From: Caulobacterales bacterium
GTDB taxonomy: Bacteria > Pseudomonadota > Alphaproteobacteria > Caulobacterales > Caulobacteraceae
Reading direction: 5' to 3'
Length of the DNA stretch: 64,000 bases
Assembly: GCA_017302105.1 (NCBI GenBank)
Contig: JAFLCS010000001.1
Span: 372,001-436,000, forward strand
Below are positions 52,874 to 62,438 of the stretch, one piece after another (within the stretch, counting starts at the first letter, position 1; each line of letters begins with the position of its first letter). The notes under the pieces were generated by a model that was not told the origin of the DNA, did no database searches, and worked only from the letters and a program-made list of their open reading frames with translations. Made by a program: the position numbers and the translations under genes.

Positions 52874-53095
52874 CTATTCGGCGGCGATCGCCAGGATTTC
52901 GCGAGTGTCCTGGATCATCTGACGCATATCGCAGACGCATTTGGCGCACTGGGCCTGGCACCGATGGGCGGCGAAAATATCGCGCGGACGCTGGGCGCCC
53001 GCCTCGATGGCCATGCGGACTTCACGCTCGCGAATGCCGTTGCAGTTACAGACGTACAAGGCGGGTATCCCGACCGATTGCGAATGACTCTGCAT
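52874..53095 (-). CDS. bfd: Bacterioferritin-associated ferredoxin
   Basis: Protein of 73 residues from the ATG at 53095, with AGGAG about seven bases upstream. The [2Fe-2S] pattern CNCNGIREREV near the start and CQAQCAKCVCDM later is the Bfd fold. It reduces bacterioferritin to release iron. Upstream of bfr on the same strand, the usual pair. The longer frame to 53173 overlaps the divergent propeller gene and has no features. Confidence 0.92.
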   Translation of the reverse strand: MQSHSQSVGIPALYVCNCNGIREREVRMAIEAGAQRPRDIFAAHRCQAQCAKCVCDMRQMIQDTREILAIAAE

Positions 53096-53113
53096 ATCAT
53101 GGCTCCTTATGCG

Positions 53114-53132
53114 ATTGCAAGACGTTCGCAAT
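53114..53132. promoter_or_regulatory. Imperfect palindrome between bfd and the propeller gene
   Basis: ATTGCAAGACGTTCGCAAT reads ATTGC...GCAAT on both strands with a 9-base centre. It sits in the divergent gap upstream of bfd, 19 bases before its start. It could be an operator of an iron-responsive regulator; no published matrix was applied. Confidence 0.35.
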
Positions 53133-53196
53133 GGCGCGCAAGGCCGGATTTCCGCCCCATTGCCTGCCGCCAATGGTTGGTGGACAGGGAGGGTTC

Positions 53197-55104
53197 ATGA
53201 TGCGGGCGATCATCACGACACTGGGGCTCGTGGTCGGCATGGCGCTGGGCGGTCCGAGTATCGCCCAGGACGCGGGCCTGCGGCCTTTCGGGTCCGAGGG
53301 GGAACTCAAGGCCTGGCTGGGTGATCATGCGCTTCAGGACCCGCCGCCTGATGACGACTGCCCGTCGGACTGGGACGTCTGTCCGGGCTATGCGCCCTCC
53401 GAAGACGTCGAGTCTGTGGTCATCTCCGGATCGCGCGTCCCGGCGACGCCGATCACCAACGTCCAGGAGGCGGGGGTCGATGAAGGCGACATCGTCAAGA
53501 TGTGGGGCGACATCCTGATCATCCTTCGGCGCGGCCGACTGTATACGGTCGACACCTCGCGCGGCGACCTTCGCCCGGTCGACTGGATCGACGCTTTTCC
53601 GCCCGGGGCCGATCCGGACGACTATGACTGGTTCGACGAAATGCTGGTCGTCGACGGCTGGGTCGTCGTGATCGGCCATAGCTACGCGGGGGACGGCTCG
53701 GACATCATCCGCTTCCGCCTCGATCGACGCGGAAACCTGACCTATGCCGACAGCCATCGCCTGTCGTCGGACGACTATTATTCATCAAGGAATTACGCCT
53801 CACGTCTGATCGAGAACCGGCTGATCGTCTATTCACCGCAGTATGTGGGCGGACGTGAGCCGATGTCACAACTGCCGACGCTGAGCCGGCTGGAGGCCGG
53901 CGCGGCGGTCTGGACCCGGCCGATCATCAGGCCGCAGGATGTTCATCGTGATCCGCTGAATGATCAGGTTCGGCGGGGAGGGCTCGCAATCCACACCGTG
54001 ACCCAGTGCGACCTGACCGCCCGGGTTCTGGATTGTGAGGCGACGGCGCTGCTCGGCCCTGAGGGACGGACCTTCTATGTCTCGAATTCGGCGGTTTACC
54101 TGTGGCTGATGCGATACGGCCGCAGGGGCGCGTCGGATGATCTGACAGCGTCGCTGCTGTATCGGATCCCGCTGGGCGGCGGCGCGATGCAGGCGCTTGC
54201 GGTGCGCGGCGCCCCGATCGACCAGTTCTCGTTCGAAGAGGATGCGCAGGCCGGACGTCTCCACGTCCTGGTCGTCAGTCAGGGCGGCGGCGACGCCATG
54301 TGGCGACCTGAGTTCGCCGATGATGTCGGGGCCCTGTTGTCGATCCCCCTGGCGCGGTTCAGCGAGGGCCGCGACAGTGTCCAGGATGCGGACTACCACG
54401 TCTTTTCGCCAACCCCGGATAACGCCAATAGCTTGCACAACCGGTTTGTTGGCCGCCACCTGCTCTATACCGCCAGCACCTCCAGTTGGCGGGGTGACCC
54501 GTTGACGCTTCTGTCGATCGTCCCCCTCGACGGCGGCGACGCAACGCGCTTTATGCTGAGCGGCTCGACCGAGCGGATCGAAGTGATGGGCCGCGACGCC
54601 CTGTTGGTGACGCGCGGTGATGACGTCACCTTCCGCTCCATTGCTCTGGAGCCGGACGGAATTGAGCGCGGGCGGTTCGCGCCGCACATTTCCGACACCT
54701 ATGAGCTTGAGGACACGCGCGGGGCCGAATCGCGCAGCCACGCCTTCTTCTATCAGCCTGATCCAGACAGCCCCGATGGCGAGTTCGGTGTGTTGGGCCT
54801 GCCGGTGATCCGGGAATATGAGCGGACCGAACTGGAATTCGATCACGCCGCCGACATGGCCTTCCTGAGGCGCGGCAACAACCGGCTTCGCCTTGCCGGT
54901 CTGCTGGAATCGCACCCGGATCTGCAGAGAGATGACGGCTGCGTTGTCTCGTGCATCGACTGGTACGGGGACGCGAGGCCGATCTTTGTGGGCGGTCGAA
55001 TCTTCGCCCTGTTGGGATTCGAACTGGTCGAGGGCCGAATGCAGGGACGTGGAATCCGCGAGATCCGCCGGGTGAATTTCTCCACGGTCCTGCCCGAGCA
55101 TTGA
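53197..55104 (+). CDS. Exported beta-propeller domain protein
   Basis: Protein of 635 residues from the ATG at 53197, which has AGGGAGG upstream. Signal peptide [20 protein letters not shown] ending near IAQ. The motif [20 protein letters not shown] starts the beta-propeller domain typical of this family (PF09826-like), which runs through blades such as [20 protein letters not shown] and [16 protein letters not shown]. An acidic stretch with paired cysteines ([13 protein letters not shown]) precedes it and a Cys pair closes it ([10 protein letters not shown]). Extracytoplasmic; exact role unknown. Confidence 0.82.
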   Translation: MMRAIITTLGLVVGMALGGPSIAQDAGLRPFGSEGELKAWLGDHALQDPPPDDDCPSDWDVCPGYAPSEDVESVVISGSRVPATPITNVQEAGVDEGDIVKMWGDILIILRRGRLYTVDTSRGDLRPVDWIDAFPPGADPDDYDWFDEMLVVDGWVVVIGHSYAGDGSDIIRFRLDRRGNLTYADSHRLSSDDYYSSRNYASRLIENRLIVYSPQYVGGREPMSQLPTLSRLEAGAAVWTRPIIRPQDVHRDPLNDQVRRGGLAIHTVTQCDLTARVLDCEATALLGPEGRTFYVSNSAVYLWLMRYGRRGASDDLTASLLYRIPLGGGAMQALAVRGAPIDQFSFEEDAQAGRLHVLVVSQGGGDAMWRPEFADDVGALLSIPLARFSEGRDSVQDADYHVFSPTPDNANSLHNRFVGRHLLYTASTSSWRGDPLTLLSIVPLDGGDATRFMLSGSTERIEVMGRDALLVTRGDDVTFRSIALEPDGIERGRFAPHISDTYELEDTRGAESRSHAFFYQPDPDSPDGEFGVLGLPVIREYERTELEFDHAADMAFLRRGNNRLRLAGLLESHPDLQRDDGCVVSCIDWYGDARPIFVGGRIFALLGFELVEGRMQGRGIREIRRVNFSTVLPEH

Positions 55105-55135
55105 CCCGGACGGGCGGGCGGCGCACCACCGCGCC

Positions 55136-55795
55136 ATGTCCGCTCCCGAATGTCGCCTCTATCTCCTGACCCCGCCGTCGATCCCGGATCTGGACGCCTT
55201 TGCGCGCGATCTGGAGGCGGCGCTGGACGCCGGCGACGTCGCCTGTCTGCAACTGCGGCTCAAGCCGGCCGAGGCCGCCGCCATCGAGGCGGCGGCCCGG
55301 ATGCTGGCCCCGATCGCCCAGGCGCGCGGGGTGGCGGTGATCCTGAATGACCGGCCCGATCTGGTCGCGCCGCTGGGTCTGGACGGCGTTCATGTCGGCC
55401 AGTCCGACGCCGCCTACGCCGCCGCCCGCCGCGCCGTCGGGCCAGACCGGGTCGTCGGCGTGACCTGTCATGACAGCCGCCATCTGGCCATGGAGGCGGC
55501 CGAGGCCGGGGCCGACTATGTCGCCTTCGGCGCCTTCTTTCCCAGCCCGACCAAGGCGGCGGCGACACGAGCGGACCCGGAGATTCTCTCGATCTGGCAG
55601 GAAACCATGGAGGTGCCGTGTGTCGCCATCGGCGGGATCACGGTCGTCACAGCCGAAGCCCTGGCGAGGGCCGGCGCGGATTTCCTGTGTGTTGGCTCCG
55701 GAATCTGGGATCATCCCGACGGGCCTGCCGAGGCGGTCCGGGACATGACGACCGCCATGCAGCGCGGCGTCAAGGCGCGCGCCCTGAGCCTTTAA
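55136..55795 (+). CDS. thiE: Thiamine phosphate synthase
   Basis: Protein of 219 residues of the TIM-barrel ThiE family: CRLYLLTPP near the start, [20 protein letters not shown] and [34 protein letters not shown] and [20 protein letters not shown]. It couples the thiazole and pyrimidine parts of thiamine. No other thi genes are near, so it is a stand-alone copy. Confidence 0.93.
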   Translation: MSAPECRLYLLTPPSIPDLDAFARDLEAALDAGDVACLQLRLKPAEAAAIEAAARMLAPIAQARGVAVILNDRPDLVAPLGLDGVHVGQSDAAYAAARRAVGPDRVVGVTCHDSRHLAMEAAEAGADYVAFGAFFPSPTKAAATRADPEILSIWQETMEVPCVAIGGITVVTAEALARAGADFLCVGSGIWDHPDGPAEAVRDMTTAMQRGVKARALSL

Positions 55796-55851
55796 GGGAT
55801 GTTAGGGGCTTGCCGCTAGGGTCCGTCCTCAGTCTGCGTTGAGACCCGTCC

Positions 55852-57540
55852 ATGAGCCTGAACCCGGTCCTAGATTCGACCGCTGACGCCCGCCGGGGCC
55901 GCGCGCTAACGCTGCGGCTTCGCGCGGACGATGGTGGGGCTGCGCTCTTCGTTTCGCGACCGTTTGAACCGATCGCGACGGCCCTGGGTGTGATCGCCCT
56001 GGTGGTGCTGGCCGTGTTCTTTGCCCGATCGGCCGGCCTGATCACCGCCCTGTGGGGAGCCGGTGGCCTGGCGGTCGGGGTCTGGCTTCGCCAGGAACGC
56101 GCGCTCAGCTGGGACCTCTGTTTCGCGGGGCTTCTGACCATTGCGATCATCGTCGCGGAAATCCTGGTTGGAAACAGCTGGGAGCAGACCGTTCTGTTCA
56201 CGGTCGGCAATGTGCTGGAGATCGTGCTTGCGGTGGTTATCGCGCGCCGATTTGGCGGCGGCCTGAACCTGACGACCATCAACGGGGTGACCCGCTTTCT
56301 GCTGACGGCGGTGTTGCTGGCCCCGATCCCGTCAGCGATCCTGACGGCCGCCGGCCTGTCGATGCTGCAAGGCTCGGATGTTCAGGTCACCTTCCTGACC
56401 TGGTGGTTCGGCCACGCCCTGTCGATCGCGGGGGTCGGGGGCCTGATCCTGGCGCTCCGCCAGCCCCAGGCAGCAAGACTGCGGTCGCCGATTCGTCTGG
56501 CCGAGGCGCTGGCCATCCTGTCGCTGATTGGCCTTCTGTTCTTTTCGATCTTCTCGCCGTGGGCGGCTCCGGTCGGCGTTCTGACGACCTGCGTGGTCCT
56601 GCTCGCCGCAGTCCGGCTCCGCTTTGTCGGAATGTCGATAGCCGTCATTCTCATCACCACCCTCGCGGTTGGCGGCAGTATGCAGGGCTATGGACCCTAT
56701 GCAGAGGCATTCGACGGTCCTGCGCGGGCAATCATGGCCCAGCTTCTGGTTCTGATCGGCTATGTTCCCATGCTGATTGTCGTAGGGCTGCTTGAAGAGC
56801 GCGACGGCCTCACCCGCCAGGCCCGCGCGGCCCAGCTTCGGGCAGAACGCGCTTCGGATGGCAAGTCGCGTCTGCTGGCCAACGTCAGCCATGAGATCAA
56901 GAGCCCGATCGCCGGCGTCATCGGCATCGGCGAGCTCTGGCGGGACGGCAAGCTGGGCGCGACGACGGATCAGCAGGTCGAGATGGCTGAGATGCTGGTC
57001 AAGACCGCGCGCCAGATCGAAACCCTGGCCTATGACCTTCTTGACGTGTCGCGCGCCGAAGCGGGCGCGGTTTCGGTTGACCTCAAGCCCGTCGACGTCT
57101 GGGCGCTTATGGAAGAGATCCGCCGCGCGGCCCTGCTGCGACCGGAATCCAGGGGAATGCGTCTGGAGGTCCAGCCATCGCCGGACAAGCTGGTGGTAGC
57201 CGCCGATTCCGTGCGCCTTTCCCAGGTGGTGTCGAACTTCGTTTCCAACGCCCTCAAATATGGGCGTAGCGGCGGACGTGTGGTGCTCGCCGCCTCGGCC
57301 CGGCCGGACGGCTGGATTCGGGTCAGCGTCCGGGATTTCGGACCCGGCCTGAGCGAGGCCAAGCAGTCCGAACTGTTTGAGCCGTTCAATCGCCTGGGCA
57401 TGGATCGCTCGTCGGTCGAAGGCCACGGTATCGGCCTGGCCCTGGCCAAGCGCCTGGTCGAGCTGCAGGGCGGGCGCATTGGCGTCGACAGCATAGAGGG
57501 CCAGGGGGCGACCTTCTGGCTCGACCTGCCCGCAACCTGA
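55852..57540 (+). CDS. MASE1-type membrane sensor histidine kinase
   Basis: Protein of 562 residues. The first 320 hold about eight hydrophobic segments of the MASE1 sensor type (ITALWGAGGLAVGVWLRQER, LLTIAIIVAEILVGNSWEQT). Then a kinase core: phospho-acceptor His347 in LLANVSHEIKSPIAGVIGIG, N-box VSNFVSNALKYGRS, G1 DFGPGLSEAK and G2 GHGIGLALAKRLVELQGGRI. No receiver or response-regulator gene is adjacent. cydAB follows after 95 bases on the same strand. Ligand unknown. Confidence 0.92.
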   Translation: MSLNPVLDSTADARRGRALTLRLRADDGGAALFVSRPFEPIATALGVIALVVLAVFFARSAGLITALWGAGGLAVGVWLRQERALSWDLCFAGLLTIAIIVAEILVGNSWEQTVLFTVGNVLEIVLAVVIARRFGGGLNLTTINGVTRFLLTAVLLAPIPSAILTAAGLSMLQGSDVQVTFLTWWFGHALSIAGVGGLILALRQPQAARLRSPIRLAEALAILSLIGLLFFSIFSPWAAPVGVLTTCVVLLAAVRLRFVGMSIAVILITTLAVGGSMQGYGPYAEAFDGPARAIMAQLLVLIGYVPMLIVVGLLEERDGLTRQARAAQLRAERASDGKSRLLANVSHEIKSPIAGVIGIGELWRDGKLGATTDQQVEMAEMLVKTARQIETLAYDLLDVSRAEAGAVSVDLKPVDVWALMEEIRRAALLRPESRGMRLEVQPSPDKLVVAADSVRLSQVVSNFVSNALKYGRSGGRVVLAASARPDGWIRVSVRDFGPGLSEAKQSELFEPFNRLGMDRSSVEGHGIGLALAKRLVELQGGRIGVDSIEGQGATFWLDLPAT

Positions 57541-57593
57541 TCTGTAATTCACGATCTGATGAAATTGGGGGCTGTAACGGCTGCACCAAGCGC

Positions 57594-57609
57594 GTACAAC
57601 CGTACAACC
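57594..57609 (+). repeat. Tandem GTACAACC octamers upstream of cydA
   Basis: GTACAACC occurs twice in direct succession at 57594-57601 and 57602-57609, 27 bases before the cydA start codon. A tandem octamer this close to a start is more likely a regulatory or leader element than chance, but no known box matches it from memory. Confidence 0.4.
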
Positions 57610-57635
57610 TCTATACGTAATCGGGAACGCCGGTC

Positions 57636-59030
57636 ATGGATCTCGACGCGCTCTTCCTGTCGCGGCTGCAGTTCGCCTTCACCATTGCCTATCACATCAT
57701 CTTTCCGTCGTTCACGATCGGCCTGGCGGCCTATCTGGCGGTGCTGGAGGGGATGTGGTTGAAGACCCGGGACGAGACGTTCAAGACGCTTTATCTGTTC
57801 TGGATCAAGATCTTCGCCATCAGCTTCGGCATGGGCGTCGTGACCGGCGTGGTCATGAGTTACCAGTTCGGCACCAACTGGTCCGAGTTCATCCGCGTCA
57901 CCGGCGGGGTGATTGGGCCGCTGTTGGCCTATGAGGTGCTGACCGCCTTCTTCCTGGAGGCGTCGTTCCTGGGCGTGATGCTGTTCGGCTGGAAGAAGGT
58001 CGGCGAGAAGCTGCACTTCGCGGCCACCTGTCTGGTCGCCTTCGGCACGGCGGTCTCGGCCTTCTGGATCCTGGCCGCCAACAGCTGGATGCAGACGCCG
58101 CAGGGCTTCGAGATCATGGCCGACGGTCGCCATGTCGCCACCTCCTTTATGGAGGTGATCTTCAGCCCGTCCTTCCTCCCGCGGCTGGCGCATATGCTGT
58201 TGGCCGCCTTCCTGACCACGGCCCTGGTGGTCGGCGCCGCCTCGGCCTGGCGATTGCTGCGCCAGCCCAACCAGCGCGAGAGCCGCTATGGCCTGGTCAT
58301 GGCCGTGGGCCTGATCGCGGTGGCCGCGCCGCTTCAGGTCATGGCCGGCCATTGGTCCGGCGAAGTCACGCGGCATCACCAGCCCTCCAAGCTGGCGGCG
58401 ATGGAAGGCTATTGGGAAACCCGGGCCGATCAGCCGTTCCACGTCATCGCCATCCCCAGTCGTGAGACCCAGTCCAACCATTTCGCCCTGACCATTCCGG
58501 GCGTCGGCAACCTGATCCAGAACGCGCCGCGCGACGAGGTCATCCCCGGTCTGGATCAACTGGCCCCTGCGGATCAGCCGCCGGTCTGGCTGGTGTTCTG
58601 GAGCTTCCGGGTCATGATCGGTCTGGGTCTTCTGATGCTGGCCCTGGGCCTGGGCGGGGCCTGGCTGGCCTGGCGTGGCCGGCTGTCGGATCGCTGGTTC
58701 CTGCGCTTTGCGGTGGCCTTGGGCCCGGCCGGGTTCGTGGCGGTGATCGCCGGCTGGATCGTTACCGAGGTCGGGCGCCAGCCCTGGGTGGTCTATGGTG
58801 TGCTGCGCACTGCTGATGCTGTCTCGGCGGTACCGACCGCTGCGGTGATGACCTCGCTGATCACCTATATCGCGGTCTATGCGGTCGTCTTCACCGCCGG
58901 CGTCTTGTTCATCATCCGTCTGATTGCCGAGGGGCCGGTCAAGGCGGCGGTTGACCCCATTCCCAGCGAACGCGCGCCCGGATCGGCCCTCGCCGCCGCG
59001 CCTGAAGAGATTCCGGGAGACCCGTCATGA
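57636..59030 (+). CDS. cydA: Cytochrome bd-type quinol oxidase subunit I (CIO type)
   Basis: Protein of 464 residues, short for CydA because the Q-loop is short, the CIO form. It opens LFLSRLQFAFTIAYHIIFPS (heme b595 His in AYH), contains GVVTGVVMSYQFGTNWSEF and GHWSGEVTRHHQPSKLAAME (Q-loop region), and the conserved GRQPWVVYGVLRTADAVSAV. It oxidises quinol and reduces oxygen with high affinity. It overlaps cydB by 4 bases. Confidence 0.95.
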   Translation: MDLDALFLSRLQFAFTIAYHIIFPSFTIGLAAYLAVLEGMWLKTRDETFKTLYLFWIKIFAISFGMGVVTGVVMSYQFGTNWSEFIRVTGGVIGPLLAYEVLTAFFLEASFLGVMLFGWKKVGEKLHFAATCLVAFGTAVSAFWILAANSWMQTPQGFEIMADGRHVATSFMEVIFSPSFLPRLAHMLLAAFLTTALVVGAASAWRLLRQPNQRESRYGLVMAVGLIAVAAPLQVMAGHWSGEVTRHHQPSKLAAMEGYWETRADQPFHVIAIPSRETQSNHFALTIPGVGNLIQNAPRDEVIPGLDQLAPADQPPVWLVFWSFRVMIGLGLLMLALGLGGAWLAWRGRLSDRWFLRFAVALGPAGFVAVIAGWIVTEVGRQPWVVYGVLRTADAVSAVPTAAVMTSLITYIAVYAVVFTAGVLFIIRLIAEGPVKAAVDPIPSERAPGSALAAAPEEIPGDPS

Positions 59031-60055
59031 TCGACCTTCCCCTGATCTGGGCGGCTCTGATCGCCACGGCGGTGCTGCTCTATGTGCTGCTGGACGGCTT
59101 TGATCTGGGCGTCGGCATCCTGTTCCCGTTCGCCCGCACGCCCCAGGACCGCGACGTGATGATGAACACCATCGCGCCGGTGTGGGACGGCAACGAGACC
59201 TGGCTGGTTCTGGGCGGCGGGGGCCTCCTGGCCGCCTTTCCGATCGCCTATTCGATCTTGATGCCGGCCTTCTATCTCCCGGTCGCGGTGATGCTGTCGG
59301 GCCTGATCCTCAGGGGCGTGGCGTTCGAATTCCGGGCCCGCGCCCGCAAGCGCGGCCGCGCCTTCTGGACCGCGATGTTCGCGCTCGGCTCTATCCTGGC
59401 GACCTTCGCCCAGGGCCTGATCCTGGGCGGCTTCATCCAGGGCGTGCGGGTCGAGGGAACGGCCTTCGCCGGGGGGCTGTTCGACTGGTTCACCCCCTAT
59501 TGCCTGATCGTCGCTTTCGGCCTGATCGCCGGCTACGCCCTGCTGGGCGCCACCTGGCTGATCCTCAAGACTGAGGACGATCTGCACGGCGATGCGCGCC
59601 GCTGGGCCGTCTTCACCGCCGTTCTGGTCGCGGTGGCCCTGGTCGCGGTCAGCGTCTCGACCTTGAGCGTGCATCCGCGCGTTGGCCTGCGCTGGGGCGT
59701 CGATACGGCCCAGGGACTGATCGACTGGGCGGTGCTCCTGCCGCGGCTGATCGTGCCGGGACTGGGGCTGGCCGGGCTTCTGGTCGTGGCCTGGGGTCTG
59801 GCGACGGGCCGGCACCTGGCCCCGTTCGCCGGCTCGATCCTGGTCTTCCTGTCGGGGTTCGCGGGCCTCGCGGTCGGGTTCTTCCCCTATGTCGTGCCCT
59901 ATGCCCTGGATTTCCGTCAGTCGGCGGCGCCGGACAACGCCCTGGCCCTGATGCTGTTCGGGACCGTCTTCGCCCTGCCGCTGATCCTTGGGTACACGGC
60001 CTGGGTCTATTGGGTGTTCCGCGGCAAGGTCAGCCCGGAGGCCGGCTATCATTAG
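59027..60055 (+). CDS. cydB: Cytochrome bd-type quinol oxidase subunit II
   Basis: Protein of 342 residues, eight to nine hydrophobic helices. LPLIWAALIATAVLLYVLLD, GFDLGVGILFPFARTPQDRD and VWDGNETWLVLGGGGLLAAF are diagnostic for CydB. It forms the dimer with CydA. Coupled translation is shown by the ATGA overlap with cydA. The last codons overlap the reading frame of the small downstream gene. Confidence 0.95.
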   Translation: MIDLPLIWAALIATAVLLYVLLDGFDLGVGILFPFARTPQDRDVMMNTIAPVWDGNETWLVLGGGGLLAAFPIAYSILMPAFYLPVAVMLSGLILRGVAFEFRARARKRGRAFWTAMFALGSILATFAQGLILGGFIQGVRVEGTAFAGGLFDWFTPYCLIVAFGLIAGYALLGATWLILKTEDDLHGDARRWAVFTAVLVAVALVAVSVSTLSVHPRVGLRWGVDTAQGLIDWAVLLPRLIVPGLGLAGLLVVAWGLATGRHLAPFAGSILVFLSGFAGLAVGFFPYVVPYALDFRQSAAPDNALALMLFGTVFALPLILGYTAWVYWVFRGKVSPEAGYH

Positions 60056-60197
60056 GATCGAACCCCCGCCCGAGCCGGGCGACGCGCCGCCGCCCTTGTG
60101 GCGCAAACTGGCCTGGTTCGCCGGCCTGGCCGTAGTCAGCGCGACCGTGGTCGCCATGGTCGCCTATGGGCTGAGAGCACTGCCGTTCGTGGGTTGA
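59988..60197 (+). CDS. DUF2474/CydX-like small oxidase subunit
   Basis: The final part WRKLAWFAGLAVVSATVVAM followed by VAYGLRALPFVG is the single-helix pattern of DUF2474/CydX-like proteins that stabilise bd oxidases. The start is unresolved: the frame opens with TTG at 59988 (inside cydB), while a TTG at 60096 would give a 33-residue protein, closer to the CydX size. No ATG or GTG with a good ribosome site is present, so the boundary given is the outer limit. Confidence 0.5.
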   Translation: MGTRPGSIGCSAARSARRPAIIRIEPPPEPGDAPPPLWRKLAWFAGLAVVSATVVAMVAYGLRALPFVG

Positions 60198-60239
60198 ATA
60201 GCCGCTTATATCCCGCTCTTAGTTGAGCGGAGGGCGGTC

Positions 60240-60971
60240 ATGAGCACAGAGCGAAACGCTGAGAAAGCCGCGCTGCGCGCACGACTTGCGGAAATTGACG
60301 CAGAAGAGGTGCAGGAACGCGAGTCGGCGACATCGGCACCAGAAGAGCAGGCCAAATCGCAGTCCGGGCACCTGGCCATTTGGATAGCGGTTGTAATCGC
60401 CATCCTCGCGCTGATCGCCACACGCGCAAATATGAACAGCCCATCGAATGGGAATGATGCGCCTTCGACAGCGAGCGGCCAGGATGTCACATCCCCTCCT
60501 ACAGGCGTGGCCGTTCAGCCGGAGGTCGACGCCACGCCTGTCTGGACCTCGATCACGCTTGACGATCCGATGGCGGACCGCCCTTCACAGCTGCGCTGCA
60601 TTCGATCTGAGAATCTGATCCGACTCAGCTGGCCCTACTCGAGCACACACGCCGAACTTTGCATTCGGGCATCAGAGCGACACGGGCGGGATGCCTTTGT
60701 TAGGCTTCTCGGCGAAGGCCAGATCCTCTGTCGCTCATATTCCGGCTGCACCGTGCGAATGCGGTTCGATGATGGATCCGTGCAGTCCTATTCGGCCAAT
60801 GAAGCGGTAGACCACTCGAGCAACATTTTCTTCATCGAGAATGTCTCGCGGTTCGAGAGGGCCATAGGGTCTGCAGCGGTTACCCGGATCGAGTTTGAGA
60901 TCTATCAGGACGGCGTCCAATCGGCCGAATTTCATACCTCTGGCTACGAGCCAACGCAGTTAGCGGAATAG
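60240..60971 (+). CDS. Single-pass membrane protein, function unknown
   Basis: Protein of 243 residues. A charged N-terminal coiled-coil-like stretch (MSTERNAEKAALRARLAEID) leads to one hydrophobic helix (LAIWIAVVIAILALIA), a polar Ser/Pro linker, then a C-terminal domain with paired cysteines (LRCIRSENLIRLSW, ELCIRASERH, LCRSYSGCTVRMRFDDGS) that probably lies outside the cytoplasm. No family recognised. Slightly lower GC than its neighbours, which may point to foreign origin. Confidence 0.6.
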   Translation: MSTERNAEKAALRARLAEIDAEEVQERESATSAPEEQAKSQSGHLAIWIAVVIAILALIATRANMNSPSNGNDAPSTASGQDVTSPPTGVAVQPEVDATPVWTSITLDDPMADRPSQLRCIRSENLIRLSWPYSSTHAELCIRASERHGRDAFVRLLGEGQILCRSYSGCTVRMRFDDGSVQSYSANEAVDHSSNIFFIENVSRFERAIGSAAVTRIEFEIYQDGVQSAEFHTSGYEPTQLAE

Positions 60972-61068
60972 GGTGACCGGCTTGCCCTCCGACGCCTTCG
61001 GCTGTAGGGAGCGCGCTCGAAATTCCTCTGCGCGCCGGATCGCGGCCCGCCCAGATCCCTGAGACCTC

Positions 61069-61638
61069 ATGGCCAAGATCAACGGCAACACCATCAAGCC
61101 CGGCATGGTGCTTCAGCATAACGGCGGCCTGTGGGTCGTGACCAAGGCCAACCACGTCAAGCCCGGCAAGGGCGGTGCCTTCGCCAACGTCGAGGCCAAG
61201 AACCTTGAGACCGGCAACAAGCTGAACGAACGCTTCCGCTCGGAAGACAAGGTCGAACGCGTCACGCTGGAGCAGAAGGACTACAGCTATCTGTACGACG
61301 GCGGCGACACCCTGGTGTTCATGAACGACGAAAACTACGAGCAGATCGAACTCCAGAAGGAGTGGGTCGGCGAGGAGCGCATCCCCTATCTGCAAGAGGG
61401 CATGAAGGTCGTCATCGAGAGCCACGAAGACCGCCCGATCGGCCTGAGCCTGCCCGAGCAGGTGGTGCTGGAAGTGGTCGAGACCGAGCCGACGGTGAAG
61501 GGCCAGACCGCCTCGTCGTCCTACAAGCCCGCCATGGCCTCCAACGGTCTGCGCATTATGATCCCGCCCTATATGTCGGCCGGCGAGAAGATCATCGTCG
61601 ATACCGAGACCGGCGAATACGTCCGCCGGGCGGACTGA
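61069..61638 (+). CDS. efp: Elongation factor P
   Basis: Protein of 189 residues, full length. Domain I has [20 protein letters not shown] and the loop [20 protein letters not shown], where the tip lysine (PGKGG) is the usual modification site. Domains II and III follow ([20 protein letters not shown], and [20 protein letters not shown]). EF-P rescues ribosomes at polyproline stretches. Followed by an inositol monophosphatase gene after 4 bases, often neighbours in this order. Confidence 0.97.
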   Translation: MAKINGNTIKPGMVLQHNGGLWVVTKANHVKPGKGGAFANVEAKNLETGNKLNERFRSEDKVERVTLEQKDYSYLYDGGDTLVFMNDENYEQIELQKEWVGEERIPYLQEGMKVVIESHEDRPIGLSLPEQVVLEVVETEPTVKGQTASSSYKPAMASNGLRIMIPPYMSAGEKIIVDTETGEYVRRAD

Positions 61639-61642
61639 TCGG

Positions 61643-62434
61643 ATGCCGCTGGCCTCACCTGTCGTCCAGGTCATGATCGACGCGGTCAAGAAGGCCGCGC
61701 GTCCGATGATGCGCGACTTCGGCGAGGTCGCGGCCTTGCAGGTGTCGCGCAAGGGGCCGGGCGATTTTGTCTCGGCGGCGGACCTCAGGGCCGAACAGAC
61801 CCTGTTCGAGGCCCTGATGAAGGCGCGGCCGGGCTATGGTTTCCTCGGCGAGGAACGCGGCCTGATCGAAGGCACCGACAAGAGCCACACCTTCATCGTC
61901 GACCCCATCGACGGCACTACCAACTTCATCCACGCCATGCCGCATTTCGCCGTGACGGTGGCGCTGGAGCGCGAGGGTGAGATCCAGGCCGGGGTCACCT
62001 ACAATCCGATCATCAACGACCTGTTCTGGACCGAGAGGGGCAAGGGAGCCTTCCTGAATGACGCGCGCATACGCGTCTCGGGCCGGCGTGACCTGGCTGA
62101 CTGCCTGATCGGGACCGGCCTGCCCTTCATCGGCCGGCCGGGCCACGGCCAATCGATCAAGGAAATTCACGCCGTCGGCCAACGGGTCGCCGGCATCCGG
62201 CGCCTCGGCTCGGCCGCGCTGGACCTCGCCTGGGTGGCAGCAGGGCGCTATGACGCCTTCTGGGAGCGCAATCTGAAACCGTGGGACGTGGCGACAGGAC
62301 TGCTGCTGGTCGCCGAAGCCGGCGGTACCGTCACCGGCATCGACGACGGCCACGATCCGCGCTCGGGTGTCTCGGTCTGTGTCGGCGCGCCGGACATCCA
62401 GACGCAGCTGCTGAAGCACCTGCGGGCGGCCTGA
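61643..62434 (+). CDS. suhB: Inositol monophosphatase family protein
   Basis: Protein of 263 residues. Metal-binding motifs: GFLGEERG, DPIDGTTNFIHAMPHFAVTV, and WERNLKPWDVATGLLLVAEA, the typical SuhB/IMPase set. It removes phosphate from inositol-1-phosphate; SuhB also has RNA-related roles in some bacteria. It starts 4 bases after efp, so the two are one unit. Convergent with the ABC exporter. Confidence 0.93.
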   Translation: MPLASPVVQVMIDAVKKAARPMMRDFGEVAALQVSRKGPGDFVSAADLRAEQTLFEALMKARPGYGFLGEERGLIEGTDKSHTFIVDPIDGTTNFIHAMPHFAVTVALEREGEIQAGVTYNPIINDLFWTERGKGAFLNDARIRVSGRRDLADCLIGTGLPFIGRPGHGQSIKEIHAVGQRVAGIRRLGSAALDLAWVAAGRYDAFWERNLKPWDVATGLLLVAEAGGTVTGIDDGHDPRSGVSVCVGAPDIQTQLLKHLRAA

Positions 62435-62438
62435 GCCG

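Noticed and set aside
56332-57552. Minus-strand open frame opposite the histidine kinase
   Set aside because: No domain and biased composition; kinase motifs on the plus strand are complete.
58877-60157. Minus-strand open frame of 426 codons opposite cydA/cydB
   Set aside because: Composition (Gln/Arg/Gly/Asp-rich, no hydrophobic pattern) is that of an antisense shadow; cydAB are unmistakable.
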